From Anaerolineaceae bacterium (GTDB lineage Bacteria > Chloroflexota > Anaerolineae > Aggregatilineales > Phototrophicaceae), in the NCBI GenBank assembly GCA_002702065.1, contig NZXX01000005.1:62001-126000 (forward strand): a DNA stretch of 64,000 nucleotides, given 5' to 3'. The notes beneath the pieces are model-generated. The model did no database searches and was not told the DNA's origin. It was given only the letters and a program-made list of their open reading frames with translations. This document shows positions 1-8,162 of this stretch, in pieces. The first letter of the stretch is position 1, and the number at the start of each line of letters is the position of its first letter. The position numbers were made by a program, and so were the translations under genes.

Positions 1-2
1 GT

Positions 3-215
3 AGCCAGGGGGCGGGCGGTCAGATGACGGGCGTGACGGTCACGGAACAGATTGAACCACGGCTGCTACCAAGCGACGTGTTTACGCTGAAAACGGGCGG
101 GCGGGCGAACGACTGGCAGGTGGAAGGCTACGTGGTGCAGACCGGGCGCGGCGTGTGGTCAAGCACCCGAAGCTCCTATCATAAGGCGGTGTTCAGGCAG
201 GAGTTTGGAGGCTAA
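3..215 (+). CDS. C-terminal end of an unidentified protein, possibly conjugation-related
   Basis: The reading frame is open to the left window edge, so this is probably the tail of a longer gene; an internal ATG at 24 has no clear ribosome-binding site. The visible 70 residues contain LLPSDVFTL and GYVVQTGRGVW followed by a YHKAVFRQEF-like end. The tone resembles the C-terminal tails of VirD4/TraG-type coupling ATPases, but no Walker motif is visible here, so that reading is only a guess. The stop codon overlaps the end of the convergent gene on the reverse strand by four bases. Confidence 0.4.
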   Translation, partial: SQGAGGQMTGVTVTEQIEPRLLPSDVFTLKTGGRANDWQVEGYVVQTGRGVWSSTRSSYHKAVFRQEFGG

Positions 216-1744
216 AGAATGTAATCCTCTAGGTTACTGCTTTGTGTTTGTCTGTTCAGCTCTTCAACCTCTAGATCCCAGATGTAATCGTTGAAGAGCT
301 GCATGGTCTCTTCCTGAGAGGATCCCAACACATCAGCCAGGCGGGAAACAATCTCTCTACTTTGCGGCAGCCCTCTACCTGCTTCCCATAAAGCAATAGA
401 AGAGTGGCTCATTTCTAGTCGGGCTGCGAGTTCTTCCTGCGTTACACCTTTTCGAGTTCGTAGTGTCAAAAGGGTTCTGGCAAAGCTCTCGACAGGCTCT
501 CGATCTTTTAACGGATTGGTATCAAGGTCACCCGTAGTAATGACATAGTTTGCTTTCTTAATTAGCTCAAGCCGTCGAGGGCTATTCCCTTTTAGATCAG
601 AGGCTAGTAGTAGCAGCTTCCTAATTTTGGATGAAATGGCAAAGTTGGTGAATGTGAATTTATCGACATAGTTTTCAAAGGCTAGCAAAAACGTTTGTCG
701 TAATTCCACAGGGACATCTTCATATTGACCCGTTTCCACCGCTACTTTTGTTGCGGCAAGTTCTGAATAAGAATCTATTTGTATCAACGTATCAACGACT
801 TTGGCTAGGTTTTCTTCATTGAGATTTTCTATGTAGGCATCGAACGCTCGCAAAAAGGTTTGGCGCAACTCCATGGGGACATCTTCGTAGTGACCTTCCC
901 TAACTAACTCTCGCTGTTTGATTGCGTTAAGAAACTCCACCAATTTCCCACTGGCATCTTTGATTTTGTCATGTAGTGTTGGATTGTCTGGATAAAAATG
1001 GCTGTCAAAAGCACTAAGGAGCTGTTGTCGGGACTTTTCGGAGATGTCGGTCAAGAAACTCCGCTCGGAGATGCTCAGCTTAAGTTTGGATATTTCTTCC
1101 AAAGTGTGGAGCATGTGTATAGGGTTCAAAATTCGCCTATTGTTTTTCTGAGTTCCTTGATTCAAATATGCTTCACACGCAGCTACCACTTCCTGGACCC
1201 ATAGTGTGGGGGTACCAATAAATTCCCCAGCCTCTAATCTGGCCTTGCGCTCGGCTACATCCTGAAGTGATCTAATAAACATCCACAAACTATCGGCATA
1301 TTGCTTTCTTTCGTTTCTTGGATATTCTAGCCAGACATCGAACGTCGAAATTGCTTTCTCAACCCAAATGTTGGGTACAAGGGGAAATTCTCCCTTTACC
1401 AATCGATCCTTTCGATGAGCAATTTCGAATAATTCTAAAATTAATAAACGCAAATAATTCGCAGTATCGAAGTGTTCGTTTGTAGAATCCTCAATATAAA
1501 CAGTGAACGCATTCAGCGCTCTTTTTATCCACTTGTCAGGAATATGGCGCGGTGTCTCTTTTTCTAGCGCACCTTTCCACTGCGTTACTTCAAGCACATG
1601 GTACTCAGTGAACACTTGGTCTCGATCTGTGTGTAGGCGGCTAGATAGATAATCATCAAGCGCTCGTCCCAGACCTTGCCATCGGTCTGCCGATTCGAGG
1701 TTATTAGCTGATTCCAGTTGCGGTTGCTTCTCGTCATCATTCAT
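212..1744 (-). CDS. XRE-type HTH protein with long helical-repeat N-terminus
   Basis: This is a protein of about 510 residues. Its last ~100 residues hold a Cro/C1-type helix-turn-helix (TRKGVTQEELAARLEMSHSS, then IALWEAGRG), so it should bind DNA. The preceding ~400 residues are built from about five imperfect 55-70-residue units, each with a Gly-aromatic-x-x-(Val/Ile)-Pro core followed by an Ala-Phe-x-x-Tyr-(Ile/Leu) helix; two units share VPMELRQTF/VPVELRQTF. I do not recognise the repeat family; it may be a TPR/HEAT-like sensing scaffold. The upstream XRE gene overlaps this start by 8 bases, suggesting translational coupling. Starts further upstream (ATG 1762, TTG 1774) are possible. Confidence 0.75.
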   Translation of the reverse strand: MNDDEKQPQLESANNLESADRWQGLGRALDDYLSSRLHTDRDQVFTEYHVLEVTQWKGALEKETPRHIPDKWIKRALNAFTVYIEDSTNEHFDTANYLRLLILELFEIAHRKDRLVKGEFPLVPNIWVEKAISTFDVWLEYPRNERKQYADSLWMFIRSLQDVAERKARLEAGEFIGTPTLWVQEVVAACEAYLNQGTQKNNRRILNPIHMLHTLEEISKLKLSISERSFLTDISEKSRQQLLSAFDSHFYPDNPTLHDKIKDASGKLVEFLNAIKQRELVREGHYEDVPMELRQTFLRAFDAYIENLNEENLAKVVDTLIQIDSYSELAATKVAVETGQYEDVPVELRQTFLLAFENYVDKFTFTNFAISSKIRKLLLLASDLKGNSPRRLELIKKANYVITTGDLDTNPLKDREPVESFARTLLTLRTRKGVTQEELAARLEMSHSSIALWEAGRGLPQSREIVSRLADVLGSSQEETMQLFNDYIWDLEVEELNRQTQSSNLEDYIL

Positions 1745-2210
1745 CGTGTGACTGTCTCGCATGTAATCTAGCAAGCTGTCCCGCCGCTTTAATTGCTTCT
1801 ATGCGGGCTTGCCTTTTCTGGCGAATTAATTCATCCGCTTCATTATATTGTGCATCGAGGTTGCAGAGAACGAGGTAGAAAATAAAGGTGATCTCATCTT
1901 CAGTTAGTTCGTAGGCATCTTCCAGTAAGTTTCTGAAACCGGTCAGCGGCAGGTATTCCAGGTTATAGAAATGCGTGCCTGTCGCTGTCTTGCGTGCACC
2001 GAGTTCTATGCGACCAAGCGTCGGTCTGCTCAGTCCGGCTTGAAGCTCTTCTGGAGTGTAGTCATCTTTGTCCTGAGACACAGGGTAGCCGGAAAACAAC
2101 GATGCCTCTTCAAGGCCGAACCCTTTAGCTTCACGAATTTCTTTTAACACTGGACCCAAATCCGGACATTCGTCGTCAACGGCTGAAGTTGCCTTATCAG
2201 TATCTGCCAT
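1737..2210 (-). CDS. XRE-like HTH protein (157 aa)
   Basis: The N-terminal half looks like a Cro/C1 helix-turn-helix with an insertion between the second and third helices: LKEIREAKGFGLEEASLFSG, a ~20-residue acidic insert, then LSRPTLGRIELGARK. The C-terminal half is helical and ends in a basic, Ala/Arg-rich helix. It is the first gene of a two-gene unit with the larger XRE protein downstream, with overlapping stop and start. A joint regulatory role is likely; the target is unknown. The AT-rich stretch just upstream (2211-2289) is the likely promoter region. Confidence 0.65.
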   Translation of the reverse strand: MADTDKATSAVDDECPDLGPVLKEIREAKGFGLEEASLFSGYPVSQDKDDYTPEELQAGLSRPTLGRIELGARKTATGTHFYNLEYLPLTGFRNLLEDAYELTEDEITFIFYLVLCNLDAQYNEADELIRQKRQARIEAIKAAGQLARLHARQSHDE

Positions 2211-2289
2211 CAGTATACGTGAAATCCATTAGCAGTGCGTATGCGAGACGCATAATAGTAACAAATTGCGCCTTACCCGCCAAATGCTG

Positions 2290-2772
2290 CTAATTCAGGC
2301 CTCTCCCATCCTGTTTATCGCGTTCCAGAACGTGACTGAACTGCGGAGGCGCGATTCTGCCGTGGACGGTAAACGAAACCGATGTACCAAAGGTGTCATG
2401 GAAGTATCGGTTGGCAAAGGATTCGAATACGCTATTGCCAGCCAGCAGGCGACGGAGATGGGGTAAAACCCTTTCTTCGTCGAGGATCACCTTTCCGGTT
2501 TCATCAAATCCCACAATGCCGGTTGAGGCCGCGATGAATTCCGGCAGCGTATGCCATTTCTGCGGGTCGTCCCACGCCAGTTGCAGATTATAAAGCCTTG
2601 AATCCGCCAGACGGGTAGCCTCGTCCAGTTTCTTGCGACTGTCTTCGGCGCGCGCCTTCCCATAATAAGCATTGGCGGCGTTGAAAAACTCGTTCATGAG
2701 CAATCGGTTAAGCTCGCTGAGTGCGTGCTCCAGCTCGCCCCTTTTCTTTTCCTCTGATTCATCATTTTGCAT
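2290..2772 (-). CDS. Hypothetical protein (160 aa)
   Basis: The frame stays open to 2907, but the protein-like part begins at the ATG at 2772 (MQNDESEEKKRGELEHALSE). It starts with a charged, probably coiled-coil helix, followed by a mixed domain containing LQLAWDDPQKWHTLPEFI. There is no signal peptide or membrane segment and I recognise no family. No strong ribosome-binding site precedes the chosen start. It is followed downstream by the XRE pair on the same strand after a ~80-base gap. Confidence 0.5.
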   Translation of the reverse strand: MQNDESEEKKRGELEHALSELNRLLMNEFFNAANAYYGKARAEDSRKKLDEATRLADSRLYNLQLAWDDPQKWHTLPEFIAASTGIVGFDETGKVILDEERVLPHLRRLLAGNSVFESFANRYFHDTFGTSVSFTVHGRIAPPQFSHVLERDKQDGRGLN

Positions 2773-2942
2773 ACAGGATACCCGGAATTCCAGCTGCGCA
2801 CTGTGTCCCATTGCCGGTTTACTGTCAACAACTTTATGACAAATCCATCTCAGGCCTCTGAGAAGCAAATGCCGTCTCCCGTGATGAAATAGTACCAACA
2901 CTGGCAATTCGGCTGGTGATCTATTGAGTTAGGAGGTGTTGT

Positions 2943-3728
2943 ATGGCCCAATTCAACGGGCAACCCGGCTTCAGTCCAGGCGGGCCGGGCAAAGGCGTCG
3001 GCCTGGAAGCATTCGTGCTCGAGACCATGGGGACGTGGACCCTCGGGCTGGAGCTGCTGCTGCTGCGCAAGCAGGGCGCGCGCAGCCTGCCCCTGACCCG
3101 TCTGTACGCCGCCCTGGTGATGTACGGACTGCTGACGGGGGTCGCGCATGTCCTCAGCGAGGGCGGCGGTGTAGACATGGCCGCCGTGATGCTGCTGGTC
3201 GCCGTGGCGTTCCTGATCCGACGCGATCAGGCGTGGGACCGGCTCCGAAGCGGCGAAGAGCCAGTCCATACCCACTTCATGGGAGAGAGCATCCTCGATC
3301 TGCTGGCACAGGTTACACCGCCGGAATGGTACTTCATCCACGATAAGTGGACGCAGTACCGGCTCATCCATCCCGTGCTGATCGGCGTTCTGGGGCTTTT
3401 CGTCTACTTCTACCTGGACAGTCCGGTCGTGGCCGTCTGGATGGTCGTGGGCGGCATGGTCATGGCGCTCAAAAATGAAGTGCTCTACCAGAAGCTGATC
3501 GACATGGTCCTGAACAACTACGACAGTGCGCTGGAGCGCTATGTGCTGCCCGAGCTGCTGAAGCGCCGCACCTTTCACGCCGGTGATGCGGCGGGCGTGC
3601 CCGTCTCGCCTTCTCTTCTGGAAGTGCTGGAGAACATCCCCACCGGTGACATGGCCGCGACGGTCAATCACACCATGTCACAGACAGGGGATGCCCTCCC
3701 CGAACAGCAGGAGTTGCCCTATGCCTAA
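2943..3728 (+). CDS. Membrane protein, first gene of a four-gene operon
   Basis: A 261-residue protein with a strong ribosome-binding site (GGAGGT, 7-8 bases before ATG). Hydrophobic segments at roughly residues 52-68, 78-92, 142-160 and 160-176 suggest two helical hairpins in the membrane; the N-terminus is Gly/Pro-rich and the C-terminal ~85 residues are soluble. It opens a tight operon (2943-5265) in which every junction overlaps or is within 2 bases, so the four products probably form one membrane assembly. No family is recognised; a conjugation or surface-export role is possible given the element context but not shown. Confidence 0.7.
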   Translation: MAQFNGQPGFSPGGPGKGVGLEAFVLETMGTWTLGLELLLLRKQGARSLPLTRLYAALVMYGLLTGVAHVLSEGGGVDMAAVMLLVAVAFLIRRDQAWDRLRSGEEPVHTHFMGESILDLLAQVTPPEWYFIHDKWTQYRLIHPVLIGVLGLFVYFYLDSPVVAVWMVVGGMVMALKNEVLYQKLIDMVLNNYDSALERYVLPELLKRRTFHAGDAAGVPVSPSLLEVLENIPTGDMAATVNHTMSQTGDALPEQQELPYA

Positions 3729-4104
3729 GTATAGCCGTTTCCTGTCCACGCTGTGGCGCAGGCTCAATACGTGGCTGGCGAACGTGGAAGACATCCTCGA
3801 TGCACTCGACCACGCCCGCATGGAAGACGCCGATCCCCTGCATACGCTGCGCCTGCTTCGCTACCGCTATCAGCAGCTGATCAAATGGATGTACGCGGCC
3901 CTGGCAGCGCTCAGCGTTGCCGTTGCCCTCGCCTTTGCGGTCGATACCCCGCTCGATGACCTGCTCCTGGGCCGCCCGGTGGAAAACCGCCCGGTGGCCT
4001 GCATCTGCTTCCTGGTGATCGGCCTGCTGCTGATCAATCACTTCCGGCTGCTGCACGCCAAGCAGCCCCCAGAACACGATATGACCGCAGAGAGGAAATA
4101 CTGA
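3721..4104 (+). CDS. Two-TM membrane protein (127 aa), operon gene 2
   Basis: It starts at ATG 3721, overlapping the end of the preceding gene by 8 bases, which indicates coupling. The N-terminal ~55 residues are basic and soluble (SRFLSTLWRRLNTWL, then a DALDHARMEDADPLHT segment). Two hydrophobic helices follow (about residues 57-75 and 94-110) and a short charged tail ends in AERKY. No family is recognised. The frame is open upstream to 3583, but that part is antisense-like filler inside the previous gene. Confidence 0.65.
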   Translation: MPKYSRFLSTLWRRLNTWLANVEDILDALDHARMEDADPLHTLRLLRYRYQQLIKWMYAALAALSVAVALAFAVDTPLDDLLLGRPVENRPVACICFLVIGLLLINHFRLLHAKQPPEHDMTAERKY

Positions 4105-5006
4105 TGCCCGGTTTGATGCGTTTGAAAGACCTGACGGCGGGCCTGGTGATGACCGGAGCCCTGGTATGGGTGCTGGTCTATGGCCTCCTGACGCCTCCTG
4201 GCACGGAACTGACGCCCGTGCCATCAACCTATCGTGCGCCAACCGCCTTGCGGACGGCCATAGCCCGCCAGATGCACGGGGCGGGAACCACCATCGCCGC
4301 CGCACAGATGACCACCTATGTGCCGCTGGAACTGACCGGCGTGGTACAGCAGACCGTATGTCTGGTCCTGCAGTCTGGCGTGCCCATCGAGGTGTTTGTG
4401 GTGGGTTTCGGACGGCCCGACGGCCTGGGGCTGCGGCTGCCGGAGGTACCCGCCCCCGGAACCACCCGCACGGCGGTGCTGGACCGCATCATCGCCATGG
4501 AAACCATGGTGGGCGAGTGGTTTCTCTTTGCTCCCGACGTCTACCCGGACATGACCTGCACGCGGCTGTTTGATGCCATGCCGGTGGCGGCGCAGGCCAC
4601 CGCCGTGCCTACACAGCCCGTTACCCGGAAGGTGGACATCGTGCCGGAGCCACTGTCCCAGCTGCTCACGGCGAGCGTGCATCCGCCGCAAGGCGTTGCA
4701 CTGGCGGACGTGCGCTTCAGCCGCATGGTACCGTACGATCCCATGGCCCCCGGTCCCCTGCGCGGGACGTGGTGCGTGACGTTTGCGCAGCCCGTGCAGG
4801 TGGACGTGTACGTGGAGCGCTACGTACGCCCCCACAACACCCTGTGGACACAGGAAGGCGACTACGTGCCCGGCAGGCGTGGACGTATCACGAGCGACCG
4901 GGTCGTGGCGCTGGACCGCGACGGCACGCTCGAACTCTACCATCCCCAGGTGTTTGGTTTTGAAACGCTCTGCCCACTGGCAGAGTCTGGTAAAGGAGAA
5001 GGGTGA
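4104..5006 (+). CDS. Signal-anchored extracytoplasmic protein (300 aa), operon gene 3
   Basis: The start overlaps the previous stop by one base (TGATG). A basic N-terminus (MPGLMRLKD) precedes one hydrophobic helix at about residues 11-29, so the remaining ~270 residues are probably outside the membrane. The soluble part appears to be two similar beta-rich halves: each has a pattern of V(C)LVLQ/VTFAQPV followed by (V/I)EVFV or VDVYV and later an (M)TC/ETLC cysteine, with cysteines at comparable positions that could form disulfides. I do not recognise a family. It is likely the exposed partner of the membrane proteins encoded beside it. Confidence 0.65.
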   Translation: MPGLMRLKDLTAGLVMTGALVWVLVYGLLTPPGTELTPVPSTYRAPTALRTAIARQMHGAGTTIAAAQMTTYVPLELTGVVQQTVCLVLQSGVPIEVFVVGFGRPDGLGLRLPEVPAPGTTRTAVLDRIIAMETMVGEWFLFAPDVYPDMTCTRLFDAMPVAAQATAVPTQPVTRKVDIVPEPLSQLLTASVHPPQGVALADVRFSRMVPYDPMAPGPLRGTWCVTFAQPVQVDVYVERYVRPHNTLWTQEGDYVPGRRGRITSDRVVALDRDGTLELYHPQVFGFETLCPLAESGKGEG

Positions 5007-5007
5007 A

Positions 5008-5265
5008 ATGGAAATGCTCATCATCTACGCCGTTATCGGGGCATTGATCCTGATTGGCATCCTGAGTGATCTGGGCAAAGGCGGTGACACATCGCACGAT
5101 GTATCACTCACGCAGGAAAGGCCAAAACCGGAACGCCCGTGGATCCGGCAGCGTCCGGACGAGGACTACTACGACTGGATCAGGCGGACGGACCGGGGCC
5201 GGTACGACAGCATGAAATACGCGCAGCAGGAAGAACAGCGCCGCCAGCACAACGGCGACGACTAG
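5008..5265 (+). CDS. Small single-TM protein (85 aa), operon gene 4
   Basis: It starts one base after the previous stop, with a purine-rich ribosome-binding site (AAGGAGAAGGG). The N-terminus is a membrane helix (MEMLIIYAVIGALILIGIL), followed by a highly charged, Arg/Asp/Gln-rich cytoplasmic tail. It ends the membrane operon and is followed by a strong hairpin. No family is recognised. Confidence 0.65.
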   Translation: MEMLIIYAVIGALILIGILSDLGKGGDTSHDVSLTQERPKPERPWIRQRPDEDYYDWIRRTDRGRYDSMKYAQQEEQRRQHNGDD

Positions 5266-5294
5266 CACCGAAACCGCATCTTGCGGCTACACCA

Positions 5295-5318
5295 GCGGGA
5301 GGCTATACAGCCTCCCGC
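5295..5318 (+). terminator. Hairpin after the membrane operon
   Basis: A perfect 9-bp stem, GCGGGAGGC / GCCTCCCGC, with a TATACA loop lies 30 bases after the operon's last stop. There is no T-run after it, so it may be a terminator helped by a factor or an mRNA-stabilising structure. Confidence 0.5.
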
Positions 5319-5371
5319 CCTCCTGTCCGATAAGACCACACCCACCCCATACCCTTCCACAAGGTGAACCC

Positions 5372-6106
5372 ATGCACACCCCTGAAACTGACGCCTTCAT
5401 TGCGCGGCTGAAGACTGTCTATCCCGGCCTGTCCATCCAGGACCGGTTCCGGGACTTCTGCCTGCTGGCCTACTGCGGCGCAGTGCAGCATACCCTCCCG
5501 GACGCCGATCACGGACGCATCCTGGCAGTGGCGGCCCAGCGGCAGAAGATTGCCGAGGCGTACCAGCCGCCCCATCTCCTGCTCGCCTACCCCGACCTGC
5601 TGCGCATTTTTGTCCGTGGTCTCGCGGACGGTCAGGACCTGCTGGGCAGCGTCGCCAGGCAGCTGGGCGCACGCAATACGGGCCCGGGCGAGTTTATCCC
5701 CCCACCCGACCATGCCCGCGCCCTCGCCGAGGAGCGGCTGCTCGATGCCGACGGCATCATCGCGGAACTCGGGCACGTCCTGCTGGATGATCTGCTGTCC
5801 TCCGGCGCAGTGGCACTGGCCGCCGCCGACATCCTGACGGCAAAGGGCTATGACGTATCAAAGCATCTGCTGGTCTACAGCCTGACCGAAAGCCCACTAC
5901 TCTACGCCATCACCTACGTGCAACTGGCCTACCGGGGTATCCCCGCCCTGGTGGAGCGCACAGGTCACCATTACCCCGAAATCGCGGATGCCGCGTGGAC
6001 GCTCCCGGCGGGCCGCTTCCACGCCTGGCACGGCCATCTCTTCCCGGAAGGCTTCAGGCAGGATAATCCTCCCCCCGCACCGCCTCCGGCTCCTTCGCTG
6101 CGATAG
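5372..6106 (+). CDS. Degenerate N6-adenine DNA-methylase-like protein
   Basis: This 244-residue protein follows the layout of the plasmid-borne N6-adenine methylase-like family. It has a helical N-terminus (RFRDFCLLAYCGAVQ), then LGSVARQLGARNTGPGEFIPP, where family members carry the G(Q/E)FFTP motif X, then DDLLSSGAVALAAAD where motif I (EPxSGxGG) is expected, and LPAGRFHAWHGHLFPE at the end. No NPP(Y/F) or DPPY catalytic motif is present and the SAM loop has lost its glycines, so it is probably not an active methylase. It may be a plasmid regulator or an anti-restriction decoy. This family assignment comes from motif memory, not alignment. It has no strong ribosome-binding site; start ATG 5372. 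Confidence 0.5.
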   Translation: MHTPETDAFIARLKTVYPGLSIQDRFRDFCLLAYCGAVQHTLPDADHGRILAVAAQRQKIAEAYQPPHLLLAYPDLLRIFVRGLADGQDLLGSVARQLGARNTGPGEFIPPPDHARALAEERLLDADGIIAELGHVLLDDLLSSGAVALAAADILTAKGYDVSKHLLVYSLTESPLLYAITYVQLAYRGIPALVERTGHHYPEIADAAWTLPAGRFHAWHGHLFPEGFRQDNPPPAPPPAPSLR

Positions 6107-6295
6107 GCGCGGGACCTGCACCGCCATGGCCGCTAGTGCCTCCCCTTTTGCGTTTTCTACCCTCCGAGCCTGGCCGGTCCCGCCGTCCCGTCAAGAGCCT
6201 GCCCGCACCGAGTGGCCGTGTTGGCCCCGTGACCGGACGGCTCAAAGGACCGGCCTTCCGTCTCTTCGTTGAAAACACCATTCAAGGAGAGACCC

Positions 6296-6640
6296 ATGAC
6301 CGACCACCTTACGCCCAGAACCCAGCGCATCGCCGAACTCAATGACCTGTGCCGCACCGCCCCGGGGATCGGAGGCCGCTGGTTTACCACCCCCGGCATC
6401 CGGGAACTGCCGGAAGCCGATCAGTCCGCGATCCGCGAGAAGGTCGAACGCTTCAACGCCTTCTCGGAAGACAACGACCCTTACGGCGAGCGGGACTTCG
6501 GGGCATTCGACCACAACGGCCAGAAGATATTCTGGAAGATCGACTACTACGATCCCAGCCTGCACATGGGCAGCGAGGACCCTGCCGATCCGCGCAAGAC
6601 CGCGCGCGTGCTGACGATCCTGCTCGCCAGCGAATACTGA
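6296..6640 (+). CDS. DUF3768 family protein
   Basis: A 114-residue protein matching DUF3768 along its length: an N-terminal RIAELND helix, then DNDPYGERDFGAFDHNGQKI, FWKIDYYD and a C-terminal RVLTILLASEY. The family is common on alphaproteobacterial plasmids and phages and has no known function. The start at 6296 is supported by an AAGGAGAG ribosome-binding site; an upstream in-frame ATG at 6269 is less likely. It follows the methylase-like gene after a 190-base gap in which I see no gene. Confidence 0.85.
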   Translation: MTDHLTPRTQRIAELNDLCRTAPGIGGRWFTTPGIRELPEADQSAIREKVERFNAFSEDNDPYGERDFGAFDHNGQKIFWKIDYYDPSLHMGSEDPADPRKTARVLTILLASEY

Positions 6641-6647
6641 CCCTCAC

Positions 6648-6674
6648 CGGCGGGGCGACCATACCCCGCCGTTT
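6648..6674 (+). terminator. Hairpin after the DUF3768 gene
   Basis: A perfect 8-bp stem, CGGCGGGG / CCCCGCCG, with an 8-base loop begins 8 bases after the stop codon and is followed by a short TTT. It is a plausible intrinsic terminator with a weak U-tract. Confidence 0.5.
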
Positions 6675-6751
6675 CACCCCAACAGGAAATAATCCTACGA
6701 GGCAAAACACGCCCATCAGCCGAAATACGGGTTTAAAAACCAGCCTGCGGC

Positions 6752-7213
6752 TCAGCTGTTTTCCCCTGGACCGTTTTCTTTTCCTTCGGATGGATGTTCC
6801 CGATTGCGGTTCCTTTCCATCTCGTGCCATTCCAGGTTGGTGAGATATTCAATGCCAGTGATGAGCGGCTGATTTGCCACGGGCTCCAGATGAATGAGAG
6901 GCTCATAGGCCCGTATCGCGCTTATCGTGTATTCTTTGAGAGGTTTGAGCAAAGGGGTGAGATGCCGACCGTCAATCAGATAAGCTCCTTCGGTTGAGCA
7001 GATCACCAGATGCTCAGGATCGGCCAGAACCACCCGCAGCACATAACCATAAAACAGGATTTCCGTGCAGATACCACCTTCGTAAAGGATGGTGAACCCA
7101 TTCTGGCGATCTGCACCGGCGTCAAAGGCCTGATACGGCTCTTTCCGGGCAGTTGGGTCAGAAGGCAAAGCCCGCTTTTTCCGGGTAAACAGGTCGAAAA
7201 TATTATCACTCAT
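6752..7213 (-). CDS. Hypothetical protein (153 aa)
   Basis: A soluble protein with an acidic/basic mixed C-terminus. Recognisable stretches are GFTILYEGGICTEILFYGYV and HLVICSTEGAYLIDGRHLTP, which look like beta-strands; the last 30 residues are charged and probably disordered. There are no membrane segments and no known family. It lies downstream of mazF on the same strand after ~120 bases, so it may be co-transcribed with the toxin-antitoxin pair. Confidence 0.5.
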   Translation of the reverse strand: MSDNIFDLFTRKKRALPSDPTARKEPYQAFDAGADRQNGFTILYEGGICTEILFYGYVLRVVLADPEHLVICSTEGAYLIDGRHLTPLLKPLKEYTISAIRAYEPLIHLEPVANQPLITGIEYLTNLEWHEMERNRNREHPSEGKENGPGENS

Positions 7214-7333
7214 TCCCGGCAGTTTAGCATGGGAACCGCCACCGCCTCAACCGGGCGGGGCAGGAATGGCTCAATATTTCACATAATCGTAATGTCATGC
7301 CTTCGGTGGGACGGCCTTTCCGCCTGGAGGCAA

Positions 7334-7669
7334 CTACAGGTCAAACACGACTTCCAGCCCGTCGCGGATGGCGTCGAGATAGCGCTGCTCCAGCACGCCC
7401 TGCCGGTTATCGATGCGCGAGACGTCCACGGCACGAAGCTGTTTGAGGTTGATATGGCGGGCCTTGTCGAGGCCATTACGTTTGGTGGGGGTGACGTTGA
7501 CGGCGAAGGGCCAGTCCTTGTGACCGGGCAGGATGGGCGCAACGATAACGGTACGCGATCCCACGTTGACGCTGTCGGCCTGGAGGATGACGCAGGGGCG
7601 TTTCTTGTACGTCTCCGCGCCCCGGGTGGGGTTGAGGTCGATCCAGCGGATTTCCAGTTGTTTATACAC
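7334..7669 (-). CDS. mazF: MazF/PemK-type endoribonuclease toxin
   Basis: A 111-residue protein with the MazF fold pattern: an early strand with VDLNPTRG-like IDLNPTRGAE, then KKRPCVILQAD, TVIVAPILPG and HINLKQLRAVDVSRI. In this family the toxin cleaves mRNA at short sequence motifs and is held inactive by its antitoxin. It lies 15 bases downstream of the antitoxin gene, in the usual antitoxin-first order. On a plasmid-like element it would act as a maintenance (addiction) module, and possibly also in phage defence. Confidence 0.88.
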   Translation of the reverse strand: MYKQLEIRWIDLNPTRGAETYKKRPCVILQADSVNVGSRTVIVAPILPGHKDWPFAVNVTPTKRNGLDKARHINLKQLRAVDVSRIDNRQGVLEQRYLDAIRDGLEVVFDL

Positions 7670-7684
7670 CTGCCCCCGGGGGTT

Positions 7685-7912
7685 TTAGGGGTTGAGACCA
7701 TCAGAGAGGGTGTCGTCCCACTCCGCCAGGGCGTCCTGATAGGCCGAATCTTCCGCCTCTTCCCGGTTGGCGGCGAGGACCTTTTCGGCGAGCAGGCGTT
7801 TCTTCTCGTCCATCAGCAGCTGATTGATATAGGCACTGCGGTTGCGGCCCGCCGCCACCTTCAGAAAGGCATAGGCTTCATCGTCCAGGGTAAAGGTCGC
7901 ACGTTCTGTCAT
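7685..7912 (-). CDS. mazE: MazE-like ribbon-helix-helix antitoxin
   Basis: A 75-residue protein with an N-terminal ribbon-helix-helix (ERATFTLDDEAYAFLKVAAG, then NRSAYINQLL) for DNA binding and dimerisation, and an acidic, probably disordered C-terminal tail (LAEWDDTLSD) that would wrap the toxin. A palindromic operator overlaps its start codon, which fits autoregulation by the antitoxin-toxin complex. Confidence 0.85.
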   Translation of the reverse strand: MTERATFTLDDEAYAFLKVAAGRNRSAYINQLLMDEKKRLLAEKVLAANREEAEDSAYQDALAEWDDTLSDGLNP

Positions 7913-7967
7913 ACTCGTAGTATGACAAAAAATATTACAAAAGGCAAGTATACTTCTTAGTATGACA
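7907..7967 (-). promoter_or_regulatory. Operators of the mazEF operon
   Basis: A perfect inverted repeat TGTCATACT-CGT-AGTATGACA (7907-7927) covers the mazE start codon. About 30 bases upstream is a second copy with one perfect half (AGTATGACA, 7959-7967) and one degraded half (AAGTATACT). Two phased palindromes are the usual arrangement for cooperative ribbon-helix-helix autorepression. Confidence 0.75.
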
Positions 7968-8162
7968 TAATTACCGCTAAATTTGCCATCGTATTCAATT
8001 GCCTAACTGTTGTATGAGTATCACTGTATGTTCCGGAAAACAGATTTCAGATGCTGCGTGATTCGAACCATTTTCTTACGTCTTCATACCAATAAAGGTG
8101 GTATTCTAGAGAAGTACAGTGATCATCAATGAAATACATATGTTTGGGAATAGTGAATAGCA

